Assembly: GCF_002934665.1 (NCBI RefSeq)
Contig: NZ_NIRS01000008.1
Location: 124,001-188,000, forward strand
DNA length: 64,000 nucleotides
Origin: Pseudomonas laurylsulfatiphila
GTDB lineage: Bacteria; Pseudomonadota; Gammaproteobacteria; Pseudomonadales; Pseudomonadaceae
Reading direction: 5' to 3'
In this document: piece after piece, positions 18,671-26,937 of the stretch
Layout of the letters: the number at the start of each line of letters is the position of its first letter
Numbering within the stretch: position 1 is the first letter of the stretch
Program-made: the position numbers and the translations under genes
Notes under the pieces: model-generated
The model's input: the letters and a program-made list of their open reading frames with translations, nothing else
Told to the model about the DNA's origin: nothing
Databases searched by the model: none

Positions 18671-18762
18671 CCCTGTAGGAGCTGCCGCAGGCTGCGATCT
18701 TTTGATCTTCGGCGTCAGCAATGACGCCAAAAGATCGCAGCCTGCGGCAGCTCCTACAGGGG
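18671..18762. repeat. REP doublet (family C)
   Basis: Long inverted repeat built on TAGGAGCTGCCGCAGGCTGC followed by GATCTTTTG arms, between hutU and the NCS1 permease gene. Confidence 0.9.
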
Positions 18763-18768
18763 CAAGCA

Positions 18769-20451
18769 TTACTTGCCGGTAATCATCGGCAGGTTCAGCC
18801 CTTGTTCCTTGGCGCAGTCGATGGCGATCTGGTAACCGGCATCGGCGTGACGCATAACGCCAGTGGCCGGGTCGTTGTGCAGCACGCGAGCGATACGCTC
18901 GGCCGCTTCGTCAGTACCGTCGCAGACGATCACCATGCCCGAGTGCTGGGAGAAGCCCATGCCGACGCCACCGCCGTGGTGCAGGGACACCCAGGTCGCG
19001 CCGCTCGCGGTGTTGAGCAGGGCGTTGAGCAGTGGCCAGTCGGACACGGCATCGGAACCGTCTTGCATCGATTCGGTTTCGCGGTTCGGGCTCGATACCG
19101 AGCCGGAGTCCAGGTGGTCACGACCGATCACGATCGGCGCGGACAGCTCACCGCTACGCACCATTTCGTTGAACGCCAGGCCCAGCTTGGCGCGCAGGCC
19201 CAGGCCAACCCAGCAGATACGTGCCGGCAGGCCCTGGAAGCTGATGCGCTCGCGCGCCATGTCCAGCCAGTTGTGCAGGTGGGCGTCGTCCGGGATCAGC
19301 TCTTTTACTTTAGCGTCGGTCTTGTAGATGTCTTCTGCGTTGCCCGACAGCGCAGCCCAACGGAACGGGCCGATACCGCGGCAGAACAGCGGACGGATGT
19401 AGGCCGGTACGAAGCCTGGGAAGTCGAATGCGTTTTCCACGCCTTCTTCCTGGGCCATCTGACGGATGTTGTTGCCGTAGTCGAAGGTCGGCACGCCCAT
19501 TTTCTGGAAGTCCAGCATCGCCTTGACATGCACGGCCATCGATTGCTTGGCAGCCTTGATCACAGCGGCAGGTTCAGTCTTGGCGCGAGCGCGGTACTGG
19601 TCCCAGGTCCAGCCGGCCGGCAGGTAACCGTTGAGCGGGTCGTGGGCGCTGGTCTGGTCGGTGACCATGTCCGGGCGCACGCCGCGCTTGACCAGTTCCG
19701 GCAGGATTTCAGCCGCGTTACCCAGCAGCGCGATGGAGATCGCCTTGCCTTCTTTGGTGTACTTGTCGATACGCGCCAGCGCGTCGTCGAGGTCTTTGGC
19801 TTGCTCATCGACATAGCGGCTTTTCAGACGGAAATCGATGCTGACCTGCTGGCATTCGATGTTCAGCGAGCAGGCACCGGCCAGGGTTGCAGCCAGAGGC
19901 TGGGCACCGCCCATGCCACCGAGACCGGCGGTCAGGACCCACTTGCCCTTGAGGTTGTCGTTGTAGTGCTGGCGACCGGCTTCGACGAAGGTTTCGTAGG
20001 TACCCTGGACGATGCCCTGGCTGCCGATGTAGATCCAGCTGCCGGCAGTCATCTGGCCGTACATGGCCAGGCCTTTGGCGTCCAGTTCGTTGAAGTGTTC
20101 CCAGCTCGCCCAGTGCGGCACCAGGTTGGAGTTGGCGATCAGCACGCGCGGGGCGTTGGCGTGGGTCTTGAACACGCCGACCGGCTTGCCGGATTGCACC
20201 AGCAGGGTTTCGTCTTCGTTGAGGTTGGTCAGGCTTTCGACGATCTTGTCGTAGCATTCCCAGTTACGGGCGGCGCGACCGATACCACCGTAAACCACCA
20301 GTTCCTTAGGGTTCTCGGCGACTTCCGGGTCGAGGTTGTTCATCAGCATGCGCAGCGGCGCTTCGGTCAGCCAGCTCTTGGCGGTCAGCTTGTTACCGCG
20401 TGCGGCACGGATTTCAACGTCACGAAACTTAGTAGGTTTAATGTCAGTCAC
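18769..20451 (-). CDS. hutU: Urocanate hydratase (urocanase)
   Basis: Second step of histidine catabolism: urocanate plus water to imidazolonepropionate, using tightly bound NAD+ as an electrophile. 560 residues, the family length. Signature segments include the glycine-rich AGLGGMGGAQPLA NAD-binding stretch and DQTSAHDPLNGYLP; the region around FPGFVPAYIRPLFCRG holds the conserved catalytic-site Cys. It is the first gene of the long hut unit that runs to hutG and has its own sigma-54 promoter and HutC operator upstream. The urocanate it consumes is also the usual inducer sensed by HutC. Confidence 0.97.
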   Translation of the reverse strand: MTDIKPTKFRDVEIRAARGNKLTAKSWLTEAPLRMLMNNLDPEVAENPKELVVYGGIGRAARNWECYDKIVESLTNLNEDETLLVQSGKPVGVFKTHANAPRVLIANSNLVPHWASWEHFNELDAKGLAMYGQMTAGSWIYIGSQGIVQGTYETFVEAGRQHYNDNLKGKWVLTAGLGGMGGAQPLAATLAGACSLNIECQQVSIDFRLKSRYVDEQAKDLDDALARIDKYTKEGKAISIALLGNAAEILPELVKRGVRPDMVTDQTSAHDPLNGYLPAGWTWDQYRARAKTEPAAVIKAAKQSMAVHVKAMLDFQKMGVPTFDYGNNIRQMAQEEGVENAFDFPGFVPAYIRPLFCRGIGPFRWAALSGNAEDIYKTDAKVKELIPDDAHLHNWLDMARERISFQGLPARICWVGLGLRAKLGLAFNEMVRSGELSAPIVIGRDHLDSGSVSSPNRETESMQDGSDAVSDWPLLNALLNTASGATWVSLHHGGGVGMGFSQHSGMVIVCDGTDEAAERIARVLHNDPATGVMRHADAGYQIAIDCAKEQGLNLPMITGK

Positions 20452-20581
20452 GAAAAAGACTCCTCAGCAATCAATCCAAACCAACCCAGGCAGTGGGCGA
20501 GCAAGCCAATGGGCATCAGTGCACACCGGCGAATCAGTGGACGATGGTTGAGTCCTCGTGACTCATACACATACGTCTTTA

Positions 20582-20595
20582 CTTGTACATACAAG
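20582..20595. promoter_or_regulatory. HutC operator of hutU
   Basis: CTTGTACATACAAG, a near-perfect palindrome matching the known hut repressor operator (CTTGTATGTACAAG type; its reverse complement is exactly that sequence). It covers the transcription start predicted from the sigma-54 element at 20601-20615, so bound HutC would block initiation. Confidence 0.85.
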
Positions 20596-20600
20596 CATAT

Positions 20601-20615
20601 GCAATCAAGCGGCCA
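20601..20615 (-). promoter_or_regulatory. Sigma-54 promoter of hutU
   Basis: On the minus strand it reads TGGCCGCTTGATTGC, with GG at -24 and TTGC at -12 in the correct 15-base frame. The predicted start is near 20589, about 140 nt from the hutU ATG. Sigma-54, CbrAB-dependent hutU transcription is established in SBW25. Confidence 0.82.
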
Positions 20616-20724
20616 ACTTGTTGGATGAGCATTCAAGAAAAATTCTGAAACGGCTGGAGAGCGCTTGGAACAAGGGTTCCGGGGAAGATGAAATTTTTTT
20701 CGGGAGATTTTTGTGGCGAGGGGA

Positions 20725-20776
20725 CTTTGTTACTTGAGCGGGGTTTTGCGCCACACTGGGGCGTTCGGTAACAAAG
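20725..20776. promoter_or_regulatory. CbrB-type enhancer palindrome upstream of hutU
   Basis: CTTTGTTAC (20725-20733) and GTAACAAAG (20768-20776) are perfect 9-bp inverted arms 34 bp apart, about 110 bp upstream of the -24 element. TTAC/GTAA half-sites are the kind reported for CbrB. Assignment to CbrB is an inference. Confidence 0.6.
20747..20763. promoter_or_regulatory. NtrC-like site upstream of hutU
   Basis: TGCGCCACACTGGGGCG matches the NtrC consensus TGCACC-N4-TGGTGCA at 10 of 13 defined bases. It lies between the arms of the CbrB-type palindrome, which fits dual carbon and nitrogen control of hut. Confidence 0.55.
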
Positions 20777-20804
20777 TGGTGCGCATTCGGGAACGCTGAA
20801 AAGA

Positions 20805-20881
20805 AAAAGATCGCAGCCTTCGGCAGCTCCTACGGGGGATGGTGTCTACCCTGTAGGAGCTGCCGAAGGCTGCGATCTTTT
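20805..20881. repeat. REP doublet (family C)
   Basis: Inverted copies of AGGAGCTGCCGAAGGCTGCG with GATCTTTT ends, immediately downstream of hutD. Confidence 0.9.
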
Positions 20882-20893
20882 GAAAACCCGGAA

Positions 20894-21463
20894 TCAGCGT
20901 GCGGACAGCTCAATCACGCAGCATGGGCCGTTGACGGAGATTTCCAGCAGGCCAGTGTTACCGTCGAGTTGCAGGCAGTCATGGCGACCCAATTGCTGGG
21001 CACTGTTACCGACCTTCACTTCCAGCGCTTCGCTGATGCCGAACACCAACACCGTGCCCGCCGAACTGAAAAACCGCTGCTCGCCCGACAACCACTGCAA
21101 CCGCGCGCTATAACGCTGCGGCGCGTAAATCAGGTTGAAATCGCGGATCGGACCACCGAGCAATGTGCAGGACACCTTGCTTTCACCACTGAAGGCAAAC
21201 GGGTCCAGCGGTAACAGTGGCCGTGTGTTCTGGCCATCCACCGTCAGGGTCATGCCGTCGCCCTGCAACACGGTGATGATCCGCTCATAACCGGCGAACG
21301 TGGAAAACCCGCCCGATTCGCCAATGTCGGCAATCGACAGGCGCCAGCCAAACCCATCCAGGCCGGTGCCGGCATCGCGGGTGATTTCTTCGGTGCTGCC
21401 GCCGCCGTTTTTCCATGGCATGCGCGGGTAATCGACCGCACGTAAAACTTTCAGACTGCTCAT
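20894..21463 (-). CDS. hutD: HutD-family cupin protein
   Basis: 189-residue HutD/Ves family protein with a double-stranded beta-helix fold. Family hallmarks are the N-terminal DYPRMPWKNGGGSTEEI and FGWRLSIADIGESGGFSTFAGYERII. In P. fluorescens HutD is needed for full fitness on histidine and is proposed to act as a governor that binds a pathway intermediate and limits hut expression; the mechanism is unsettled. It is co-transcribed with hutC (10-nt gap). Confidence 0.93.
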   Translation of the reverse strand: MSSLKVLRAVDYPRMPWKNGGGSTEEITRDAGTGLDGFGWRLSIADIGESGGFSTFAGYERIITVLQGDGMTLTVDGQNTRPLLPLDPFAFSGESKVSCTLLGGPIRDFNLIYAPQRYSARLQWLSGEQRFFSSAGTVLVFGISEALEVKVGNSAQQLGRHDCLQLDGNTGLLEISVNGPCCVIELSAR

Positions 21464-21473
21464 TTATGGCTCT

Positions 21474-22223
21474 CTATTTATGAAACCGACCTTCCAGACG
21501 ATGACGGGAACCGGGGTGGATCAAGCGAGCGGCGGTCACCGGCTGGCGGCCGGACCAGGTGCGGCGACGGATCAGCAGGCACGGCTCGCCTTTTTCAATC
21601 TGTAGCAATTTGCATTCGGACGGCTCGGCCAGGATCGCCTCGACCACGTGCTCGCCTTCGGTCAGCGGCGCGACCTGGTTCAGGTAGGCGTAGGGCGTTT
21701 GCAGGGTGAAGTCCTGCTTGAGGTAATCCGGCGCCACCAGCGCATTGACGAAACGGTCTTCGATCTGCACCGGAATATCGTTTTCGAAATGCACGATCAG
21801 CGAATGGAACACCTTCTGCCCTTCGCGCATGTCCAAGGCCAGGGCGCGCTCGGAGCCGGCGGCCTCTTCTTCAAGGGTGATGACCGTACAGGTATGGCGA
21901 TGACCGCGAGAAGCGATTTCGTCAGCGATGTTGTGCACTTCGAACAGCGCGGACTGGCTTTTCGGCTCGGCGACGAACGTACCGACGCCTTGCATGCGCA
22001 CCAACAGACCATCGGCGGTCATCTCGCGCAGCGCGCGGTTGATGGTCATGCGGCTGAAGCCCAACTGGCTGACCAGCTCGCTTTCCGACGGAACGCGGTA
22101 GTGCGGCGGCCAGTTTCCGCTGTCGATTTGCTGGGTGATCATTTGTTTGACGCGGGCGTACAAGGGCGCCGGACTGTCGCCCATGTTCGCGGCCAACGGA
22201 GAGACTGGAGGCGGAGTCGGCAC
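21474..22223 (-). CDS. hutC: Histidine utilisation repressor, GntR/HutC family
   Basis: Urocanate-responsive repressor of the hut promoters. The start is GTG at 22223 with AAGGA upstream. The 249 residues comprise an N-terminal winged helix (LYARVKQMITQQIDSGNWPP, FSRMTINRALREMTADGLL, GVGTFVAEPK) and a C-terminal UTRA/chorismate-lyase-fold effector domain ending IRRRTWSGRQPVTAARLIHPG. It is divergent from hutF with a 107-bp shared promoter that contains a HutC-like palindrome, so autoregulation is likely. It should also act on the operator at 20582-20595. Confidence 0.95.
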   Translation of the reverse strand: MPTPPPVSPLAANMGDSPAPLYARVKQMITQQIDSGNWPPHYRVPSESELVSQLGFSRMTINRALREMTADGLLVRMQGVGTFVAEPKSQSALFEVHNIADEIASRGHRHTCTVITLEEEAAGSERALALDMREGQKVFHSLIVHFENDIPVQIEDRFVNALVAPDYLKQDFTLQTPYAYLNQVAPLTEGEHVVEAILAEPSECKLLQIEKGEPCLLIRRRTWSGRQPVTAARLIHPGSRHRLEGRFHK

Positions 22224-22290
22224 GGTTAATCCTTGGTCGTTTAGTTGATGTCGCTAGCTTGCCGGAGTTTACCGGGCAGGCAAACGTCTG

Positions 22291-22308
22291 TATATGTATA
22301 TACAAATA
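22291..22308. promoter_or_regulatory. HutC-like operator between hutC and hutF
   Basis: TATATGTATATACAAATA is a palindrome around TGTATATACA with a single mismatched base pair, and agrees with the hut operator at 11 of 14 core positions. It is placed to control hutC and hutF together. Confidence 0.68.
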
Positions 22309-22330
22309 ACACACGATGGGGTGCTGAACC

Positions 22331-23695
22331 ATGTCCGCCTTCTTTGCCGAACGCGCGCTGCTGCCTAGTGGATGGGCCAACAATGTACGTCTTGAGGTCA
22401 GCGCCGATGGCGTATTGACCCATATCCAGGCCGATTCTCATGCAGATGGCGCCGAGCGGTTGAGCGGTCCGCTGCTGCCTGGCATGCCGAACCTGCACTC
22501 CCACGCCTTCCAGCGGGCCATGGCCGGGCTGGCGGAAGTGGCGGGCAATCCGAACGACAGTTTCTGGACCTGGCGCGACCTGATGTATCGCCTCGTCGGA
22601 AAAATCAGCCCGGAGCAACTCGGCGTCATCGCCCGTCAGCTGTACATCGAAATGCTCAAGGCCGGTTACACCTCGGTGGCGGAATTTCATTACGTACACC
22701 ACGACATCAGCGGCCAACCTTATGCCGACCCGGCCGAACTGGCCCTGCGTATCAGCCAGGCAGCAGGTTCCGCGGGCATCGGCTTGACCCTGTTGCCGGT
22801 GCTCTACAGCCACTCCGGTTTCGGTGGCCAGACTCCGAACGAAGGCCAGCGCCGCTTCATCAACAGCACCGAAAACTACCTCAAGCTGCAATCGCGCCTG
22901 CAACCGGTCCTGGCGCAGCAACCGGCGCAAGCCCTGGGCCTGTGTTTCCACTCGCTGCGCGCGGTCACACCGCAGCAGATCAGCGAAGTGCTGGCAGCCA
23001 GCGACAAGCAGTGCCCGGTGCACATCCACATCGCCGAGCAGCAGAAAGAAGTCGACGACTGCCTGACCTGGAGTGGTCGTCGTCCGCTGCAATGGCTGTA
23101 CGAAAACGTCGATGTCGATCAACGCTGGTGCCTGGTCCACGCGACCCACGCCAACCCGGAAGAAGTCACGTCGATGGCCAAGAGTCGCGCCATCGCCGGT
23201 CTTTGCCTGACCACCGAAGCCAACCTCGGCGACGGGATCTTCCCGGCGGTGGACTTCCTCGCCCAGGGCGGCCGCATGGGCATCGGTTCCGACAGCCATG
23301 TGTCATTGAGCGTGGTGGAAGAATTGCGCTGGCTGGAATACGGCCAGCGTTTGCGCGACCAGCGGCGAAATCGTTTGTATGGCGCGGATCAGCCGATGGT
23401 CGGCCGCACGCTGTTTGATGCCGCGCTGGATGGCGGCGCCCAGGCACTGGGCCAGCCGATTGGCGCGCTGGAAGTCGGCAAGCGCGCCGACTGGCTGGTA
23501 CTGGACGGCAGCGATCCGTACCTGGCAACAGCCAGCGGCGACGGGATTCTCAACCGCTGGCTGTTTGCCGGTGGGGATCGTCAGGTGCGGGATGTGCTGG
23601 TCAATGGCAAGTGGGTAGTGCGTGATGGGCGCCATGCTGACGAAGAGGAAAGCAATCGGGCCTTCACCCAAGTCCTACGCGAACTCCTGGGCTGA
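22331..23695 (+). CDS. hutF: Formimidoylglutamate deiminase
   Basis: Converts N-formimidoyl-L-glutamate to N-formyl-L-glutamate and ammonia, the fourth step of the five-step pathway used by pseudomonads. It is an amidohydrolase of 454 residues; metal-binding residues lie in MPNLHSHAFQRAM, VHIHIAEQ, LVHATHA and GIGSDSHVSLS. It is transcribed divergently from hutC. Its product is the HutG substrate, so it links the two transcription units. Confidence 0.96.
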   Translation: MSAFFAERALLPSGWANNVRLEVSADGVLTHIQADSHADGAERLSGPLLPGMPNLHSHAFQRAMAGLAEVAGNPNDSFWTWRDLMYRLVGKISPEQLGVIARQLYIEMLKAGYTSVAEFHYVHHDISGQPYADPAELALRISQAAGSAGIGLTLLPVLYSHSGFGGQTPNEGQRRFINSTENYLKLQSRLQPVLAQQPAQALGLCFHSLRAVTPQQISEVLAASDKQCPVHIHIAEQQKEVDDCLTWSGRRPLQWLYENVDVDQRWCLVHATHANPEEVTSMAKSRAIAGLCLTTEANLGDGIFPAVDFLAQGGRMGIGSDSHVSLSVVEELRWLEYGQRLRDQRRNRLYGADQPMVGRTLFDAALDGGAQALGQPIGALEVGKRADWLVLDGSDPYLATASGDGILNRWLFAGGDRQVRDVLVNGKWVVRDGRHADEEESNRAFTQVLRELLG

Positions 23696-23702
23696 TACAA
23701 AA

Positions 23703-23794
23703 CCCGTAGGAGCTGGCTTGCCAGCGATAGGGCCATCAGAATCAACATCAATGTTGCCTGACAGTCCGCTATCGCTGGCAAGCCAGCTCCTACA
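23703..23794. repeat. REP doublet (family B)
   Basis: Inverted copies of TAGGAGCTGGCTTGCCAGCG between convergent hutF and blc. The spacer contains CAACATCAATGTTG (23743-23756), identical to the spacer core of the family A doublet at 6181-6274. Confidence 0.9.
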
Positions 23795-23806
23795 AATGTA
23801 TTGCGA

Positions 23807-24376
23807 TCAGTTCGAGGTCTTGGCCATCTGCTGTTCCGACGCCCGCCAGATCAACCGGGTGGTGTCATAACCCTGCTGACGCGCCTTGCTCAGCAGTTCC
23901 TCACGCACCACTCCGTTCACGGTCGGCGTGCGCGACAACAGCCACAAATATTTCCGGCTCGGATCACCGACGATGGCGGTCTTGTAGTCATCGCTGACGT
24001 ACAGCACCCAGTACTCGCCCTTCGCCGTACCCGGGATCAGCCTGGAAAACCAGGTATCGAACTCGACCTTCAGCTTGTCGTTCTTGCCCGGCACCTCCGG
24101 ATAAGCCGTGCCCTTGACCTCTTCCCATTGCCACTGCGCTGTCAGGCAGCGGTTCAATACCGCGACGTTGCCATCGGGTTTAAGCGTGTAATGGGCTTCG
24201 GATTGCGCGCAGTCGCGCTGGAAGTACATCGGCAGACGGGCCAACTCGTACCAGGTGCCCTGGTAGCGCTTGAGGTTGACGCTGTTGGCCGTCTTGGGCG
24301 CCAAGGCGTCCTGGCCAGACGTGGCACAGCCAGCCAACACCAGGCCGGCAAAAAGGATGATCAATAACCGCTTCAT
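23807..24376 (-). CDS. blc: Outer-membrane lipocalin (Blc type)
   Basis: 189-residue bacterial lipocalin lipoprotein that probably binds lipids or lysophospholipids in the outer membrane. The lipobox LAGC follows a short signal (MKRLLIILFAGLVLAGC). The lipocalin signature GTWYELARLP appears after the N-terminus, with YKTAIVGDPSRKYLWLLSRTP as the third conserved block. The residue after Cys is Ala, so outer-membrane sorting is expected. A small lipoprotein gene lies 30 nt upstream on the same strand. Confidence 0.93.
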   Translation of the reverse strand: MKRLLIILFAGLVLAGCATSGQDALAPKTANSVNLKRYQGTWYELARLPMYFQRDCAQSEAHYTLKPDGNVAVLNRCLTAQWQWEEVKGTAYPEVPGKNDKLKVEFDTWFSRLIPGTAKGEYWVLYVSDDYKTAIVGDPSRKYLWLLSRTPTVNGVVREELLSKARQQGYDTTRLIWRASEQQMAKTSN

Positions 24377-24406
24377 TATTTTTCTCCCGTGGGCGATCGC
24401 CCCGGT

Positions 24407-24661
24407 TTACTTCAGGCCTTGGCCGGAAAACATCAGCACTTTGTCACCGGCGAACTGCACGCTGATAAAGCTGTTCTTGTCGCCCCAGGTGCAACTGGAC
24501 ATGCCGAGCGCGCCTGAACAATCGGCGGGTTTGCCCAACAGGGTTTCCACATCGGCCTTGGCCATGCCGGCCGAGAGCTTCGAGTAGTTTTCCTGATTGA
24601 CCTTGCTGCAGGCAGCGAGCAATACGCAGAACGAAAGCAGGGCGATGGAACGCAGCGACAT
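24407..24661 (-). CDS. Small lipoprotein, SmpA/BamE-like fold
   Basis: 84-residue lipoprotein from the ATG at 24661 (MSLRSIALLSFCVLLAACSK); a longer in-frame start adds 14 residues before the signal sequence and is less likely. The lipobox is LAAC. The mature part (YSKLSAGMAKADVETLLGKP) resembles the small SmpA/OmlA-type repeat found in several outer-membrane lipoproteins. Two further Cys (DCSG, SSCTW) could form a disulphide. Probably co-transcribed with blc. Specific function is not known. Confidence 0.78.
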   Translation of the reverse strand: MSLRSIALLSFCVLLAACSKVNQENYSKLSAGMAKADVETLLGKPADCSGALGMSSCTWGDKNSFISVQFAGDKVLMFSGQGLK

Positions 24662-24945
24662 GGTGAAACTCCGGGGGGCGTAGGGGATTGGCATGGCTGC
24701 CAAGCTGAACCTTAGAAGAGAAAACCCCTGTGAGGTTCCGTGCCCGGCAGGCTATTTATCGGGCCACTCGTCTGCCTTTTGCCGAAAATCAGCCACTTTC
24801 CTGGTTCACCAAGCATTTCGTCGTTTTTCAGAAAAATCCGCCTAATCTTTGGCGCCGTTCAGTCGACATAAATGCAACGCAATGCCACGTCGGTGGCATT
24901 TGCTCCCCCATTTTGTAGAACAGCCCCTCTGCGGTAGCTCATCCC

Positions 24946-26838
24946 ATGACCAGAAACATGAAGTTCAGCCACAAGATCTTGCTGGCTGCCGCCCTCGTGG
25001 TGGCCGTCGCATTCGCTTGTTTCATCCTGTTCAACGACTATCGCCAGCGCGAAACCCTGCGCAACAGTACCGAAGCCTCGATGCAGGAACTCGGCAGCCT
25101 GACCACCAGCAACATCCAGACCTGGCTGGAAAGCCGCATGCAGTTGCTGCAATCGATGGCCCAACAGGTCAGCGCCGATGGCAATGCCCCCGCCGGCCTG
25201 AAACGGATCATCGACCTGCCCGCCTACACCGGCAACTTCCAGCTGAGCTACTTCGGTGGCGCCGACGGCGTGATGTTCTCGGTCCCGGCGGGCAACCGTG
25301 CGGCGGACTACGACCCACGTGCCCGTGGCTGGTACAAAGCGGCCAATAGCGCACAAAAGACCATCGTCACCGAACCGTATATCGCTGCGTCCTCCGGCAA
25401 ACTGGTGATCACCGTGGCCACCCCGGTGCAGCACCAGGGCCAGATGATCGGTGTCGCCGGTGCCGACATCGATTTGTCCAGCGTCAGCGCGATCATCAAC
25501 TCGCTGAACTTCGGTGGCCACGGTCATGCGTTCATCGTCGGCGCCGACGGCAAGATCCTGATTCACCCGGACAGCAAGCTGGTGCTCAAGAGTCTGGCCG
25601 AGGCCTATCCGAGCGATACGCCGAAAGTCAGCCCGGGCCTGAAAGAAGTCGAGATCGACGGCAAGCGCCAGTTCATCTCCTTCACCCACGTCAACGGCGT
25701 GCCATCGGCGGACTGGTACGTCGCACTGGTGCTCGATCAGGAAACGGCGTTCTCGATGCTCAGCGAATTCCGCACCTCGGCGATCATCGCCATGGTGATC
25801 GCCGTAGTGATCATCATTGCCCTGCTGGGCATGCTGATCAGCCTGCTGATGCAGCCGCTGCTGACCATGGGGCGCGCCATGCACGACATCGCCGAAGGCG
25901 AAGGTGACCTGACCAAACGCCTGACCATTCACGGTCACGACGAATTTGGCGCGCTGGGGCTATCGTTCAACCGCTTCGTCGAACGCATTCACACCTCGAT
26001 CATCGAAGTGGCCTCGGCCACCGGGCAGGTCAACGAAGTAGCGCTACGGGTAGTGGCTGCGTCGAACTCGTCGATGTACAACTCCGACCAGCAAGCCTCG
26101 CGCACCAGCAGCGTGGCCGCGGCGATCAACCAGCTCGGCGCCGCCGCCCAGGAAATCGCGCAGAACGCCGCCCTCGCCTCGCAGCACTCCAGCGACGCCC
26201 GCAGCCTGGCCGAAGATGGCCAGCAGGTGGTGGATAAAACCATCGCGGCGATGCAGCAGTTGTCGGCGAAGATCAGCGACTCGTGCGGCAACATCGAAAC
26301 CCTCAACAGCAACACGGTCAACATCGGGCAGATCCTGGAAGTGATCACCAGCATCTCCCAGCAGACCAACCTGCTGGCGCTCAACGCCGCCATCGAAGCG
26401 GCCCGCGCCGGTGAGGCCGGTCGCGGTTTTGCCGTAGTGGCCGATGAGGTACGCAACCTCGCTCATCGCACCCAGGATTCAGCGCAGCAAGTGCAGACGA
26501 TGATCGAAGAGCTGCAAGTCGGCGCCCGCGCAGCAGTGGGCATCATGACCGACAGCCAGCGCCAGAGCGAAAGCAGCGTCGGCATCGCCAACCAGGCCGG
26601 CGAACGCCTGGGCAGCGTGACCCAGCGCATCGGCGAGATCGATGGCATGAACCAGTCGGTCGCCACCGCCACTGAAGAACAGACGGCCGTGGTGGAGTCG
26701 ATCAACGTCGACATCACCGAGATCAACACGCTGAACCAGGAAGGCGTGGAGAACCTGCAGGCGACCTTGCGTGCGTGTGCCGATCTTGAGCAGCAGGCGG
26801 CGCGGTTGAAGCAATTGGTGGGTAGTTTCAGGATTTAA
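24946..26838 (+). CDS. Methyl-accepting chemotaxis protein with amino-acid-type dCache domain
   Basis: Chemoreceptor of 630 residues: TM1 near 10-28, periplasmic dCache domain to about 275, TM2 (AIIAMVIAVVIIIALLGMLI), HAMP, then the signalling hairpin with tip QQTNLLALNAAIEAARAGE. The dCache domain carries YDPRARGWY (Tyr122, Arg127, Trp129, Tyr130) and GADIDLS (Asp174), the residues that bind the amino and carboxyl groups in amino-acid receptors such as PctA. The ligand is thus probably one or more L-amino acids. An alternative start is the ATG 12 nt further in. No che genes are nearby. Confidence 0.9.
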   Translation: MTRNMKFSHKILLAAALVVAVAFACFILFNDYRQRETLRNSTEASMQELGSLTTSNIQTWLESRMQLLQSMAQQVSADGNAPAGLKRIIDLPAYTGNFQLSYFGGADGVMFSVPAGNRAADYDPRARGWYKAANSAQKTIVTEPYIAASSGKLVITVATPVQHQGQMIGVAGADIDLSSVSAIINSLNFGGHGHAFIVGADGKILIHPDSKLVLKSLAEAYPSDTPKVSPGLKEVEIDGKRQFISFTHVNGVPSADWYVALVLDQETAFSMLSEFRTSAIIAMVIAVVIIIALLGMLISLLMQPLLTMGRAMHDIAEGEGDLTKRLTIHGHDEFGALGLSFNRFVERIHTSIIEVASATGQVNEVALRVVAASNSSMYNSDQQASRTSSVAAAINQLGAAAQEIAQNAALASQHSSDARSLAEDGQQVVDKTIAAMQQLSAKISDSCGNIETLNSNTVNIGQILEVITSISQQTNLLALNAAIEAARAGEAGRGFAVVADEVRNLAHRTQDSAQQVQTMIEELQVGARAAVGIMTDSQRQSESSVGIANQAGERLGSVTQRIGEIDGMNQSVATATEEQTAVVESINVDITEINTLNQEGVENLQATLRACADLEQQAARLKQLVGSFRI

Positions 26839-26841
26839 AAG

Positions 26842-26916
26842 CATCGCTGGCAAGCCAGCTCCTACAGGTTTTGCGCAACGACACACCCCCTGTAGGAGCT
26901 GGCTTGCCAGCGATAG
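26842..26916. repeat. REP doublet (family B)
   Basis: Inverted copies of TAGGAGCTGGCTTGCCAGCG between the convergent chemoreceptor and DUF924 genes. Confidence 0.9.
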
Positions 26917-26937
26917 CAACACCGCCAATCCGAACCG

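Larger units (their letters stand above)
20452..20893. other. hutU regulatory region
   Basis: 442 bp between hutD and hutU without a protein gene. It holds, from hutU outward, a HutC operator, a sigma-54 promoter, an NtrC-like site nested in a CbrB-type palindrome, and a family C REP doublet next to hutD. Each element is listed separately. Confidence 0.8.

Noticed and set aside
22245..22262. ATGTCGCTAGCTTGC before hutF as a sigma-54 promoter
   Set aside because: TTGC is present but the -24 GG is TG; the match is too weak to list.
24885..24905. TGGCATTTGC before the chemoreceptor gene as a sigma-54 promoter
   Set aside because: The GG and TTGC blocks are too close; shifting the frame loses the -24 GG.
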